A stretch of DNA of 64,000 nucleotides. Source: Methanolobus mangrovi. Lineage in GTDB: Archaea; Halobacteriota; Methanosarcinia; Methanosarcinales; Methanosarcinaceae. The translations under genes were made by a program, and so were the position numbers. The notes beneath the pieces are model-generated. The model did not search any database, was not told where the DNA came from, and worked only from the letters and a program-made list of their open reading frames with translations. Where the stretch lies: positions 1 through 64,000 of the forward strand of contig NZ_CP133594.1 in the NCBI RefSeq assembly GCF_031312535.1, written 5' to 3'. Shown here piece by piece: positions 8,178 to 16,727 of this stretch (the stretch's first letter is position 1; the number at the start of each line of letters is the position of its first letter).

Positions 8178-9197
8178 TTATTTTTCAGTGCGTCTCATGC
8201 GCCTGATGCCGCGGGTGCGTTTGCGATCCTCGGGGCCTGAGTATCGTATGTTTTTTCCGGTGTGGTGGAGGAAAACATCATCAAGTGTTGGTTTTCTCAG
8301 GCTCACAGATTCAATTTGAAGTCCCAGGTCTGTGGTTATCTTCAGTAATTCGGGTATTGTTCTCTCACCGTCGGATGCGGTTATGCGGATGGATGTGCCG
8401 GATGTCGTGATGTCTTTTTGATTGGCTGTTTGGGCGTATTGCTCCACCATTTTTTGCACATCATCCTCGCCGGAGAAGTTCAGGGTTATGATATCTCCTC
8501 CAAGTTCTGATTTTAATTCGGCCGGAGTGCCGAGGGCAATTATCTCTCCGTGGTCGATGATGGCAATACGGTTGCAGAGCATGTCTGCTTCTTCCATGTA
8601 GTGTGTGGTCAGGACCATTGTGATATTCTTTTCCTGATTGAGCTTTTTGATGTATTCCCAGATGTGGTTCCTTGTCTGGGGGTCGAGTCCGAGGGTGGGT
8701 TCGTCAAGAAAGAGTACGTTGGGATGGTGCATGAGTCCTCTTGCTATCTCAAGCCTGCGCATCATTCCGCCTGAGTACTTTTGTACTATCTCGTCAGCCC
8801 AGTCGGTCAGTTCCACAAGCCGCAGTACTTCTGCTATTCTCTCGTGGCGCTCTTTCCTGTCCAGTCCGTAGAGCCGCCCATGCAGGTCAAGGTTCTCGCG
8901 CCCGGTGAGTTTCTGGTCAAGGGTTGTGCCCTGGAATACGACGCCTATGGATGTGCGCACCTTTATCGGGCTGGACTTTATGTCATATCCCCAGACCTGT
9001 GCCTCTCCTGCACTGGGCTTGAGCATAGTGGAAAGCATGCCGATGAGTGTCGATTTCCCTGCTCCGTTAGGTCCAAGCAGCCCGAAAAGCTCTCCTTTCT
9101 TCACAGTGATGCTGACCTCTTTCACAGCAGTCACTTGTTCGTATCTCTTGCTGATCCCTTCCGTATGGATGGCTACGTCTGCCAGTTCCTGACTCAT
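8178..9197 (-). CDS. ABC transporter ATP-binding protein, DrrA type
   Basis: The 339-residue ATPase carries Walker A GPNGAGKST (about 43-51), signature YSGGMMRRLEIARG, Walker B NVLFLDEPTLGLD and the C-terminal DUF4162-like domain of daunorubicin-resistance (DrrA) exporters. Such subunits pair with a DrrB/ABC-2 permease to export drugs or lipids. No permease gene is adjacent: uvrB converges 18 nt downstream, and tRNA-Gly is on the other side. The last residues (about 320-339) form an Arg/Lys-rich tail not typical of the family. Substrate is unknown. Confidence 0.88.
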   Translation of the reverse strand: MSQELADVAIHTEGISKRYEQVTAVKEVSITVKKGELFGLLGPNGAGKSTLIGMLSTMLKPSAGEAQVWGYDIKSSPIKVRTSIGVVFQGTTLDQKLTGRENLDLHGRLYGLDRKERHERIAEVLRLVELTDWADEIVQKYSGGMMRRLEIARGLMHHPNVLFLDEPTLGLDPQTRNHIWEYIKKLNQEKNITMVLTTHYMEEADMLCNRIAIIDHGEIIALGTPAELKSELGGDIITLNFSGEDDVQKMVEQYAQTANQKDITTSGTSIRITASDGERTIPELLKITTDLGLQIESVSLRKPTLDDVFLHHTGKNIRYSGPEDRKRTRGIRRMRRTEK

Positions 9198-9301
9198 CTA
9201 TAATAGTGAAGGCCGTGCGGGTTTATATACGATTCCTCAATACATTCATTGTCAGGCGAAAACGTTATATCTTAAAAAATACTGTATTGGGTGTCCAGAC
9301 T

Positions 9302-9373
9302 GCGCTGATGGTCTAGTGGCTATGACTGAGGCCTTCCAAGCCTTAAACCCGGGTTCGAATCCCGGTCGGCGCA
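9302..9373 (+). tRNA. tRNA-Gly (TCC anticodon)
   Basis: GCGCTGA pairs with TCGGCGC to form the acceptor stem, the anticodon loop is CTTCCAA, and the T arm is CCGGG-TTCGAAT-CCCGG. Length 72 nt, CCA not encoded. An AT-rich region with gene remnants follows, which is a common setting for integration next to tRNA genes. Confidence 0.93.
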
Positions 9374-9811
9374 CTCAACTTTTTTTATTAGATTTTTAAC
9401 TCAAGAGTTCGCACTTTTTATCATTCCGAGCAGTTTGTCGCAAACCTTTGTACGCCCGTCTTACTTCTCATTGCTTGCGTGTTTTCTTCCTCACCCAGAT
9501 GTAGGGAGCAGGGATGCAGGAAGTTTATATAATATGGCTCAGGGGCGATTCTCTGAAGAAAAAGACCTGGGCTAATAATTACCTGGAATTTGATCCGGAA
9601 CTGGTGGGAAAAGAGTATCTTTCCTGTGTTCCTAAATTGACATTGTAAACTGGCTAACTACATTGTAGTGCACACTTTATGAATCGGGAGTTATTGAGGG
9701 TCACTACTTGGAATGTGGTATATAAACGATATAATATTTATATTTCATAAGAACTTATTTCCCAATTCATCAACAAATTTATTTTGGATGATGATATCTT
9801 TCATTGATATA
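9374..9811 (+). other. Intergenic/remnant region after tRNA-Gly
   Basis: No well-supported gene apart from a 44-codon frame at 9514-9648. A TATA-like AATATTTATATTTC at about 9731-9744 probably serves the membrane protein that follows. I saw no second copy of the tRNA-Gly 3' end that would mark an attachment site. Confidence 0.4.
9514..9648 (+). CDS. Possible small ORF or gene remnant (44 aa)
   Basis: An ATG with a GGGAG ribosome-binding site about 6 nt upstream opens a 44-codon frame. The residue mix is protein-like (YIIWLRGDS, LEFDPELVGKEYLS), but no family is recognisable, and it may be the end of a decayed gene. Confidence 0.3.
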   Translation: MQEVYIIWLRGDSLKKKTWANNYLEFDPELVGKEYLSCVPKLTL

Positions 9812-10690
9812 ATGTCAAATCGAAGAACTCATGACTGTTTATCAGATTGTGTTATAGAAATGAACAAAGATTCAGTAGGGTATGCTTTAAGTTTGGTTGG
9901 TTTTTGTGCGTATATACTCTACACAATTACTCCTACTTTATTGGACAAGCCATTAAGTGTAGCAACCACTGTTAGTTGGCAATTATTAATTATATTTGTA
10001 AATTCAGCAATATCAATTTCAATGCTTTACATTGGATTAATTAGTTTAAGCACTAGTCCATTAATTAAACACAAATTCAAAAAGAAACTATTAAACCCTG
10101 CTCCATATTACTACGAACTATCTTACTATATTATCGCAGCAGCTATTCCCTCAGCTTTAATAACATACGTTATTGTAAAATTGACTTATGATAAATCCCC
10201 TATTCTAAGTATATTTTTGACACTAATTCTTCTTTTATTATTAATCAACCATCTTCTAAAGAAATCCTCTATAGAATACAAAAAAGCAGCTCTTGTAGCA
10301 GTTATTTTTGGATTAATAGTAACTCTTTCTTCTGGAATGATTTCCTCTGAAATAAACGTGACAATGGATAAAGCATATGAATCAAATTTAGGACAAATAC
10401 CAATATCTGTGGAAGTTACAGGGTTAAATAAAAACTTAATAGTAAATCTATATGAAGAAAATCAGGCTTCTTATTTGGTAAAAACTAAAGATATAGTATT
10501 CGACATCAATAAACCGCGTACTAAAATTGAAACAGGCAATATCGAAGGTTTTTATCTGGAAGATGGAGTTTATAATATTTACATAAATGCAACAGGCATG
10601 AAACCAGGAGTCTATGGTTTAACATTTAATGTTGGGTTAGCTAATGAATACTCGACATTTTATATATTAAATAGTAATGATAACAATTGA
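9812..10690 (+). CDS. Membrane protein of unknown function with exported C-terminal domain
   Basis: Five likely transmembrane helices are followed by a roughly 110-residue beta-rich C-terminal domain (ISVEVTGLNKNLIVNLY to FNVGLANEYSTFYIL) that looks Ig-like and is probably outside the cell. Base composition is much more AT-rich than neighbouring genes, with Ile/Asn/Lys-rich codons, which suggests horizontal transfer. The start is uncertain: ATGs at 9713, 9788, 9812 and 9860 are in frame with no clear ribosome-binding site. The TATA box near 9731-9744 argues against 9713. I chose 9812. 9860 removes only the first 16 residues. No family recognised. Confidence 0.65.
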   Translation: MSNRRTHDCLSDCVIEMNKDSVGYALSLVGFCAYILYTITPTLLDKPLSVATTVSWQLLIIFVNSAISISMLYIGLISLSTSPLIKHKFKKKLLNPAPYYYELSYYIIAAAIPSALITYVIVKLTYDKSPILSIFLTLILLLLLINHLLKKSSIEYKKAALVAVIFGLIVTLSSGMISSEINVTMDKAYESNLGQIPISVEVTGLNKNLIVNLYEENQASYLVKTKDIVFDINKPRTKIETGNIEGFYLEDGVYNIYINATGMKPGVYGLTFNVGLANEYSTFYILNSNDNN

Positions 10691-10725
10691 ACAAATTTTG
10701 ATTCAACCTATTAATTTGGAAGCAA

Positions 10726-10748
10726 TTTAGGCAATCAAACTGCCTAAA
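10726..10748 (+). terminator. Hairpin after the AT-rich membrane protein gene
   Basis: TTTAGGCA (10726-10733) and TGCCTAAA (10741-10748) form a perfect 8-bp stem with a 7-nt loop, 36 nt after the stop codon. There is no T-run, so it may act as an mRNA 3' stabiliser rather than a terminator. Confidence 0.5.
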
Positions 10749-10784
10749 TAAGATAGGTATTTATGACTCTATATTTTGTATCTG

Positions 10785-10978
10785 TTACTCTGAGTTAAAA
10801 CCGGTTTGCAGCTCGTCTTCATACGTCGCATTATCCTTCGGTATAAGGGGCCTGCCTGAAGGCCGGCCCTTTGTGTGTAAACCTTCAGATACATTTTTAA
10901 TCAATTCTTCAGACCAATTAACAAAAAAATTCCCTGACAATCCTTTGTCTATAAGAATTTTTAAATATTCAGTTACTT
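10785..10978 (-). pseudogene. Probable remnant of a gene (about 63 codons, no start)
   Basis: The minus-strand frame from 10978 to the stop at 10785-10787 is open and protein-like (TEYLKILIDKGL, NWSEELIKNVSEG, KGRPSGRPLIPKD, TYEDELQTGF) but has no ATG or GTG start. It follows an in-frame stop at once. It is most likely the 3' end of a decayed gene in the island-like stretch after tRNA-Gly. No family is identified. Confidence 0.35.
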
Positions 10979-10988
10979 ATTAATTACA

Positions 10989-11582
10989 ATGAGCAGTTGG
11001 GAATCCTTGGTGCCTTATTTAGAGCATTTATCGTATGTAGGAATTTTCATAACTCTTGCTTTATTAGGTCATTTCATACCATTGCCGGAAGAAGTTCTTC
11101 TTCTTACTGTGGGGTACATTGTTAGTCTGGGATTTGGAAATCTGTGGATCGTTATCGCCGTCAGTCTGATTGCTGGCGTTTTTGGGGATTTCCTGTTGTA
11201 CTGGCTCAGCAAACATGGCAACAAACTGCTTTTGCATCTTGACCGTACCGCTGATAAAAAAAAGATTGCTCGGTATGAGACTTTAATGCAAGATCATGGT
11301 GGGAAAACAATTTTCACATTACGTTTGATCGTGGGTCTGCGTGTACTTGGTCCGGTTGTTGCAGGGTCTGCAAAAGTATCATGGCGCAAATTTGTGCTTT
11401 ATGATCTATTGGCCTTATCGATCTATTTCCCCACTCTCATATTGATGGGGTATCATTTTCACAATAATCTTAGAAACCTGGTATCTGATGTCAGCATCCT
11501 TAGTCACATCATATTCTTTGTCGTAGTAGGATTATTTGGAATCGTCATAAGCATTCATTATAAGAAAAAATATTACAGTTAA
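10989..11582 (+). CDS. DedA-family membrane protein
   Basis: The 197-residue protein has the DedA/VTT layout: an N-terminal re-entrant segment with the conserved acidic pair in HFIPLPEEVLLL (about 27-38), GVFGDFLLYWLSKHG (about 62-76), then the FTLRLIVGLRVLGPVVAGSAKVSWRKF region (split here only for description) with conserved Arg residues, and C-terminal helices. Family knowledge: DedA proteins support membrane homeostasis, and some flip or recycle polyprenyl and phospholipid carriers using the proton gradient. The gene is monocistronic, with an ATG at the first in-frame position and a very short leader. Confidence 0.9.
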   Translation: MSSWESLVPYLEHLSYVGIFITLALLGHFIPLPEEVLLLTVGYIVSLGFGNLWIVIAVSLIAGVFGDFLLYWLSKHGNKLLLHLDRTADKKKIARYETLMQDHGGKTIFTLRLIVGLRVLGPVVAGSAKVSWRKFVLYDLLALSIYFPTLILMGYHFHNNLRNLVSDVSILSHIIFFVVVGLFGIVISIHYKKKYYS

Positions 11583-11735
11583 TTCATTCTCTGCCATCTC
11601 CTGCATCTCATCTGATTTACTCATGTACTTCTCATCATCAATCAGGGGGCATGATGTTTGGGGATATCTTCGGCAGATGCGGTGTATCTCAGTTCTGACC
11701 ACGCATCTGTAATCATGAATTAACCCCTCCGCCAC
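11532..11735 (-). CDS. Possible small Cys-containing ORF or gene fragment
   Basis: A GTG-initiated 67-codon frame reads protein-like in its first 50 residues (GLIHDYRCVVRTEIHRICRR, CPLIDDEKYMSKSDEMQEMA, with Cys at about 11, 20 and 29), then continues into the antisense of the DedA 3' end. The natural-looking part stops about where the overlap begins, so it may be a truncated gene. No ribosome-binding site is seen and no family is recognised. Confidence 0.3.
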   Translation of the reverse strand: MAEGLIHDYRCVVRTEIHRICRRYPQTSCPLIDDEKYMSKSDEMQEMAENELTVIFFLIMNAYDDSK

Positions 11736-11877
11736 AATACTTCATATCGCTATCCTGCGCTATATATAACTGCAATCCAACTCGAAGTTTAGACAATTCT
11801 TTAATATGTGCAAATCCTTCTATAACATGCAATAACTGGCTATGATCGCCGGTTAACAAGCACCGAACAAGGAGAAC

Positions 11878-12633
11878 GTGAAAATGTCACTTGAAAATAA
11901 AAACGATAAATCCTATTTAGCTATAATTGCACTATCAATTGTTCTGGTGGTAATGTCCCTAACGGTATATGCCATCTCACAGGGTGGGTCAGAACAGAAT
12001 ACAGCAGACACTATATCCATGAGCGGGTACGCTGAACAGAAAGTCGTACCTGACACAGCCACCTTAAGCATAGGTGTCGTGGTCGAGTCCGAAACATCAA
12101 AGGAAGCATCCGCCGAGAATGCAGCCCTCATGAGTGCTGTCGTAGCAGAACTCAAAGCCATGGGTCTGGAGGACAGGGAAATACAGACCTCCTATGTTTC
12201 CGTGTATCCAGTCTACAACTATGACGGAGAACGAACCATTACTGGTTACTCAGCATCCAACAGCGTGCAGGTCACAACCTCAAAGCTCGACAACCTGAGC
12301 GAGATCATCGACAGGTCCGCAGCCGCAGGGGCCAATCAGATCGGAAGTATCTCCTTCTCAGTATCTGATGAAATGCAAAAGCAGCTTCGTGAGGATCTGA
12401 TGGGTGAAGCCGTAGACGATGCAAAGTCAAAGGCTGATGCACTCGCAAATAGTCTGGATGTCAAGATCACAGGCGTGCAGACCTCATCCATATATGAGAA
12501 TGGTAACTCCAAAGTCTACTACGCAATGGCTATGGAAGAAGCAGCAATGGATGCTGGAGGAATTTCCACGCCGATTGAGCCGGGAGAGTCCACTGTCTCA
12601 ATGTCTGTGCAGGTCACATACTACATAGAATAA
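11878..12633 (+). CDS. SIMPL-domain (DUF541) exported protein
   Basis: Residues about 12-34 form a signal anchor or signal peptide, followed by a SIMPL/DUF541 domain: GYAEQKVVPDTATLSIGV, SYVSVYPVYNYDGERTITGY, VDDAKSKADALANSLDVK and a C-terminal SVQVTYYIE strand. Family members are periplasmic or extracellular, some oligomerise into ring or channel-like structures, and roles include stress resistance, but no single activity is established. AAGGAG lies just before a GTG start (11878). An ATG at 11884 is equally well spaced, so the first two residues are uncertain. Confidence 0.88.
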   Translation: MKMSLENKNDKSYLAIIALSIVLVVMSLTVYAISQGGSEQNTADTISMSGYAEQKVVPDTATLSIGVVVESETSKEASAENAALMSAVVAELKAMGLEDREIQTSYVSVYPVYNYDGERTITGYSASNSVQVTTSKLDNLSEIIDRSAAAGANQIGSISFSVSDEMQKQLREDLMGEAVDDAKSKADALANSLDVKITGVQTSSIYENGNSKVYYAMAMEEAAMDAGGISTPIEPGESTVSMSVQVTYYIE

Positions 12634-12682
12634 TTGATCGTGTGGGGTGGACTTTTCATCCCGCGCTCTGACATAATGGATA

Positions 12683-12720
12683 AGGAGTTGCAGAATGCTA
12701 CTGTGTTGTTTGCAACTCCT
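12683..12720 (+). terminator. Inverted repeat after the SIMPL-domain gene
   Basis: AGGAGTTGCA (12683-12692) and TGCAACTCCT (12711-12720) form a perfect 10-bp stem with an 18-nt loop, followed by a pyrimidine tract. It lies 50 nt after the stop codon. Confidence 0.5.
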
Positions 12721-12829
12721 CTCCTCTCTCTATATGATAGTAATATAGTAATCACATTCTGTGTGCTTTGTATCTTTCTTCCGGTTTTTAAGCCTAAAAG
12801 ACTTTTAACTTTTGGAGCAATCTCCTATT

Positions 12830-13414
12830 ATGGACAAAGCGGGGCCCGTCTTTGCTATAATGATGGTGGCTACTGTTATGGTCGCTATGTGGTTAATGTC
12901 GGGGGTGTATGTTTCTATGACCACGAAACAAATTGAATACGAAACACTTTATGAGTTGGGCAACGGTGTGGAAGTCAGGCAGTACGGTGAGTTAACTGTG
13001 GTATCAGCAGAGGCAAATGATTCCGGTGCAGTATTCTCTGCGCTTGCGGCTTACATATCAGGCAACAACAAAGAAAAAACAAAGATAAATATGACATCTC
13101 CTGTGATCACTTTTGGCGAGGGATCATCTGTCAATATGTCCTTTATATTGCCGGAAGACTACGATATCAATAATGCTCCTGAGCCTGAAAGGGATGATAT
13201 TTTCATCCGCGTCATTCCTGCCCGAAAGGTAGCTGCAATTACATTCTCTGGTTATGCCAACGATAATGCTATTGAAAAGAACAGGGTTCTACTCAGGTCC
13301 CAGGTTGATACGCATGGTCTGGTTACCAAAGGGGACTTTTTCCTGATGCGTTACCATCCGCCATGGATTCCTCCATCTCTTATGCGCAATGAAGTTGCCA
13401 TTGAGGTGGAATGA
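12830..13414 (+). CDS. SOUL heme-binding family protein
   Basis: The 194-residue product has an N-terminal hydrophobic segment (about 5-25) and a SOUL domain: IEYETLYELGNGVEVRQYG, INMTSPVITF, FILPEDYDINNAP and a proline-rich YHPPWIPPSLMRNEVAIEV end. SOUL/HBP proteins bind heme or tetrapyrroles. The stop codon abuts the TTG start of the photolyase gene, so the two form an operon. SOUL-photolyase neighbours are known in other microbes, but the shared role is not established. The ATG at 12830 is preferred over a TTG at 12812. Confidence 0.88.
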   Translation: MDKAGPVFAIMMVATVMVAMWLMSGVYVSMTTKQIEYETLYELGNGVEVRQYGELTVVSAEANDSGAVFSALAAYISGNNKEKTKINMTSPVITFGEGSSVNMSFILPEDYDINNAPEPERDDIFIRVIPARKVAAITFSGYANDNAIEKNRVLLRSQVDTHGLVTKGDFFLMRYHPPWIPPSLMRNEVAIEVE

Positions 13415-14794
13415 TTGGGTAACAAATACAAACGTTCTCTTTTCATATTCAGGCGTGACCTTCGTGTAGATGATAACACTGCTCTGAACAGCGCTCTGGA
13501 GCTGTCGGACGAGGTCATCCCCTGCTTTATGTTCGACCCGAGACTTGCAGATGAAAACAGGAAATACTTTAATCACAATACATTCCAGTTACTTCTGGAA
13601 TGCCTGTCTGATCTTGAAGATCAATTAGGATCTATTGGTGGCAAACTGCTACTTTTCTCCGGACTTCCTGAAAATATCATAATGGATATCAATGAGATAC
13701 AGGGCATTGATGCAGTATTTTTTAACATGGATTACACACCTTTCAGTAGGAAGCGGGATGATGCGATAACCGTTACGTGCCATGATGCAGGTATCGATGT
13801 GGTAAGTTATCACGACTCTCTGCTCCATGAGCCCGGTACTGTCCTTACCAATGAGGGGATGCCCTACAAAGTGTTCTCTCAATTCTTCAGGAAAGCCTCA
13901 AAAAAGGAAGTTCCTCTTCCGGTTATGCAGGTTGGGGGTAAATTCTATTCAGGGGACATCGGTCTGGAGCAGGTTAACCTTTCCGGGTTATCCTCTCATT
14001 ACCAAAATGACCTTCTGTTCACAAAAGGTGGCAGAAGCCATGCACTGTCTATTTTGCAGGAACTCTGGAAATTCGCGAACTATGATAAAGAACGTGACTA
14101 TCCTTCAATACATGGAACTACCGGCCTGTCAGCTCACAATAAATTCGGCACGATATCAATAAGGGAATTCTATCACTATGTGGTGGATGAACTCGGCACA
14201 GATCACACTCTTATCAATGAACTTCACTGGCGCGACTTTTTCACACACATTGCTATTGCATTTCCTCATGTTTTTAAACATGCTTTCAAGCAAAAGTTCG
14301 ATGCCCTTTCATGGTCCGATGATAAGGGCCTTTTTGATGCGTGGTGTGCAGGCCAGACCGGCTTCCCGATTGTCGATGCTGGTATGCGTGAACTCAATAC
14401 CACTGGCTATATGCACAACCGTGTGAGGATGATAGTTGCTTCTTTCCTCGTTAAGGATCTGCATATTGATTGGAAATGGGGTGAACGTTATTTTGCCAGT
14501 AAGCTTGTGGACTATGATCCATGCGTCAATAATGGTAACTGGCAGTGGGCTGCATCCACAGGTGCAGATTCTCAGCCTTATTTCCGTATTTTCAATCCCT
14601 GGCTTCAGCAGAGAAAGTTCGATAAAAAATGCCTTTACATCAAACAATTGGTTCCTGAGCTGGCAGAAATTGAACCAAAGATAATTCATTCTCTGGACAA
14701 AGGGCAGGCACTTACTGGAATTGATTACCCGCAAGCGATTGTGGATCATTCCCGGGAACGTAATTATGCACTTTCAATTTTCAAGGCTGTCTAA
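13415..14794 (+). CDS. phr: Deoxyribodipyrimidine photolyase (class I type)
   Basis: This flavoprotein uses blue light to split cyclobutane pyrimidine dimers. The 459 residues include the N-terminal antenna-binding domain beginning LFIFRRDLRVDDNTAL and the FAD domain with LHWRDFFTHIA, GQTGFPIVDAGMREL, TGYMHNRVRMIVASFLVKD, KLVDYDPCVNNGNWQW and FRIFNPWLQQ. The start is TTG directly after the TGA of the SOUL gene. A GAGGTGG ribosome-binding site at 13402-13408 lies inside that gene, and no ATG or GTG is available before the conserved LFIFRR motif at residue 8. Translational coupling with SOUL is likely. A cryptochrome role cannot be excluded. Confidence 0.93.
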   Translation: MGNKYKRSLFIFRRDLRVDDNTALNSALELSDEVIPCFMFDPRLADENRKYFNHNTFQLLLECLSDLEDQLGSIGGKLLLFSGLPENIIMDINEIQGIDAVFFNMDYTPFSRKRDDAITVTCHDAGIDVVSYHDSLLHEPGTVLTNEGMPYKVFSQFFRKASKKEVPLPVMQVGGKFYSGDIGLEQVNLSGLSSHYQNDLLFTKGGRSHALSILQELWKFANYDKERDYPSIHGTTGLSAHNKFGTISIREFYHYVVDELGTDHTLINELHWRDFFTHIAIAFPHVFKHAFKQKFDALSWSDDKGLFDAWCAGQTGFPIVDAGMRELNTTGYMHNRVRMIVASFLVKDLHIDWKWGERYFASKLVDYDPCVNNGNWQWAASTGADSQPYFRIFNPWLQQRKFDKKCLYIKQLVPELAEIEPKIIHSLDKGQALTGIDYPQAIVDHSRERNYALSIFKAV

Positions 14795-14807
14795 TTATTT
14801 TCAAATA

Positions 14808-14857
14808 CTTTTATATAATGGGCCATATGTGTTATATAGTTAGTTAGGCTTACTAAC
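14808..14857 (+). promoter_or_regulatory. Promoter and palindromic operator of the MarR-MATE operon
   Basis: CTTTTATATAATG at about 14808-14820 is a TATA element. GTTAGT (14839-14844) and ACTAAC (14852-14857) form a 19-bp interrupted palindrome at the expected transcription start, five bases before the MarR start codon. MarR proteins usually autorepress through such sites. The assignment is inference. Confidence 0.55.
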
Positions 14858-14861
14858 AACA

Positions 14862-15308
14862 ATGATTGAAAAAACGGAAATGCACTTTTCCTTTGAGAAA
14901 CTCGACGAGTATTATAATCGTCTTTTAAAAGAATACGAGTTCTCGGGGGAATATGGGGCTTTAAGCCTTAATGCCTATTTGTACATCAAAAATATACACA
15001 CTCTTGGTGCTCCTTCCCTGTCGGAACTTGCCCGGACTATGGATGTGACCAAGCCTTCTGCAAGTGCTATGGTTCATAAGCTTGTCAATAAAGGGCTTTT
15101 GGTGATCAGTCCGTCCTCTAGTGATAAGAGGGTTACTTTGTTGAGTCTGACTGAAAAAGGTGTAGAGTTCATCAAGTTCCAGGACTTTGCCGATACAAGG
15201 CTATATGCGCGGATCAGGGAAATACTGGATGATGATGAATTTTCTCTTTTTGTAAAACTGTGGCAGAAGATCGATGCAAATCTTGAGGGTGGTGAGGATG
15301 GTAAATGA
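14862..15308 (+). CDS. MarR-family transcriptional regulator
   Basis: The 148-residue protein has the MarR winged helix: LSELARTMDVTKPSASAMVHKL (positions about 55-75, HTH), KGLLVISPSSSDKRVTLLSLTEKG (wing) flanked by dimerisation helices. It overlaps the MATE transporter gene by 11 nt, so it almost certainly controls that efflux pump in response to a ligand. The ligand is unknown. Confidence 0.9.
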   Translation: MIEKTEMHFSFEKLDEYYNRLLKEYEFSGEYGALSLNAYLYIKNIHTLGAPSLSELARTMDVTKPSASAMVHKLVNKGLLVISPSSSDKRVTLLSLTEKGVEFIKFQDFADTRLYARIREILDDDEFSLFVKLWQKIDANLEGGEDGK

Positions 15309-16692
15309 GCACCAACTACGTCACGATAGTGTCTGGTCTCTTTTTTGCCGATTTACTCTCCCTGCAATTGCAGGCATTGTAATTGCCGGTATACAAACCA
15401 TAGTAGATGGTTTCTTCATTGGCAATGGCGTAGGCAGCCAGGGGCTTGCAGCAGTAACACTTGCATTCCCTGTTCTGATGTTAATCGTCGCTATTGGTAT
15501 TATGGCGGGCATGGGATCTTCAAGTCTGGTAGCTCTTGAACTTGGGAAGTCGAACCGGGGCAGGGCTGTGGAAGTCGTATCCAGTGTATTCTCCATGTTG
15601 TTGGTTACTGGTATTGTAATAATGGTGCTGGGTCATGTATTTGCCGAGTCCTTGATCCGCTTCCTTGGGGCTGGGGATGTTGTAGGCATTATGGTGGATG
15701 ATTACCTGAGTGTGATCTTTGCAGGGGTTATATTCATACTCTTTGCCCTTGCCCTGGAGCCTCTTGTCAGGAATGATGGCAGGCCTGTTCTTGCTATGAA
15801 GGTCATGGTGGTATCGGTGTTGGCCAACATATTACTTGACTATATATTCATCATGGAGCTGGGTATGGGGATGATGGGTGCTGCAGTTGCCACAGTAGCG
15901 GCTTTTGCAATGATGGCAATTATGCTGGCTTCTTATCTGTTCAGCAGTAAGGCGAAGTTAAAGGTAAGTCTCAGTAGCATGGGTTTTGATTACAGGACAA
16001 TACTGCAGATAGTGAAGACTGGTATGCCGTCTTTTGCAATGCAGTTCTCTATAGCAGTGTTGCTGTTGGCTCACAATTTCGTATTACTAAAATATGGCTC
16101 CGAACTTTCAGTCTCAGCTTTTGGGATAATCGATTATTCCTTCTCCATGTTCTACATGCTTTTTGAGGGAATAGCCATGGGTGTGCAACCAATAGTCGGC
16201 TTTAATTATGGTGCAGGGCTTTATGGTCGAGTTCACAGGGCATTGAAAATAGCCATGGCTGTCAGTTTTGCAGTAGGGATGATCGGTTTTGGTATTGTGT
16301 TCCTCTTTTCAGAGTTGATTGTAAGTATCTTTAACCATAATGATCCACAACTGCTCGCTGTTACGGCTAGTGCTATGAAGATATTCATGGTATCGTTGCT
16401 TGTGCAGGGTGTAATAGTTGTCAATGCTACGTACTATCAGTCAGTGAACAAGGTATGGTCTGCACTTTTCATACACTTGGGGAAAATATTCGTATTCCTT
16501 CTGCCTTTGCTGTTCATATTGCCTGTTCACTTTGGTCTTTCAGGGGTCTGGTTTGCAACACCGATTTCAGATTTTCTGATGTTTCTGGTAGTTATGATAA
16601 TGATTGCCGGTGAGCTTAGGATGCTCAGGGAGAAGAAAATGAGTAAACTGGCATCCAAGGGGAAGAGTAAAATCATCACTCCGCAATATTAA
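15298..16692 (+). CDS. MATE-family multidrug/cation efflux transporter
   Basis: The 464-residue integral membrane protein has about 12 helices in two related halves, with the family's TLPAIAGIVIAGIQTIVDG-like first helix and the GNGVGSQGLAAVTLAFP segment. MATE transporters exchange Na+ or H+ for drugs or other organic compounds. The ATG at 15298 has a GGTGGTGAGG ribosome-binding region just upstream inside marR. An earlier in-frame ATG at 15274 is less likely. Confidence 0.9.
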   Translation: MVNEHQLRHDSVWSLFCRFTLPAIAGIVIAGIQTIVDGFFIGNGVGSQGLAAVTLAFPVLMLIVAIGIMAGMGSSSLVALELGKSNRGRAVEVVSSVFSMLLVTGIVIMVLGHVFAESLIRFLGAGDVVGIMVDDYLSVIFAGVIFILFALALEPLVRNDGRPVLAMKVMVVSVLANILLDYIFIMELGMGMMGAAVATVAAFAMMAIMLASYLFSSKAKLKVSLSSMGFDYRTILQIVKTGMPSFAMQFSIAVLLLAHNFVLLKYGSELSVSAFGIIDYSFSMFYMLFEGIAMGVQPIVGFNYGAGLYGRVHRALKIAMAVSFAVGMIGFGIVFLFSELIVSIFNHNDPQLLAVTASAMKIFMVSLLVQGVIVVNATYYQSVNKVWSALFIHLGKIFVFLLPLLFILPVHFGLSGVWFATPISDFLMFLVVMIMIAGELRMLREKKMSKLASKGKSKIITPQY

Positions 16693-16727
16693 TATGTAAA
16701 GTATATGTTTACAACATATTCTTTAAT

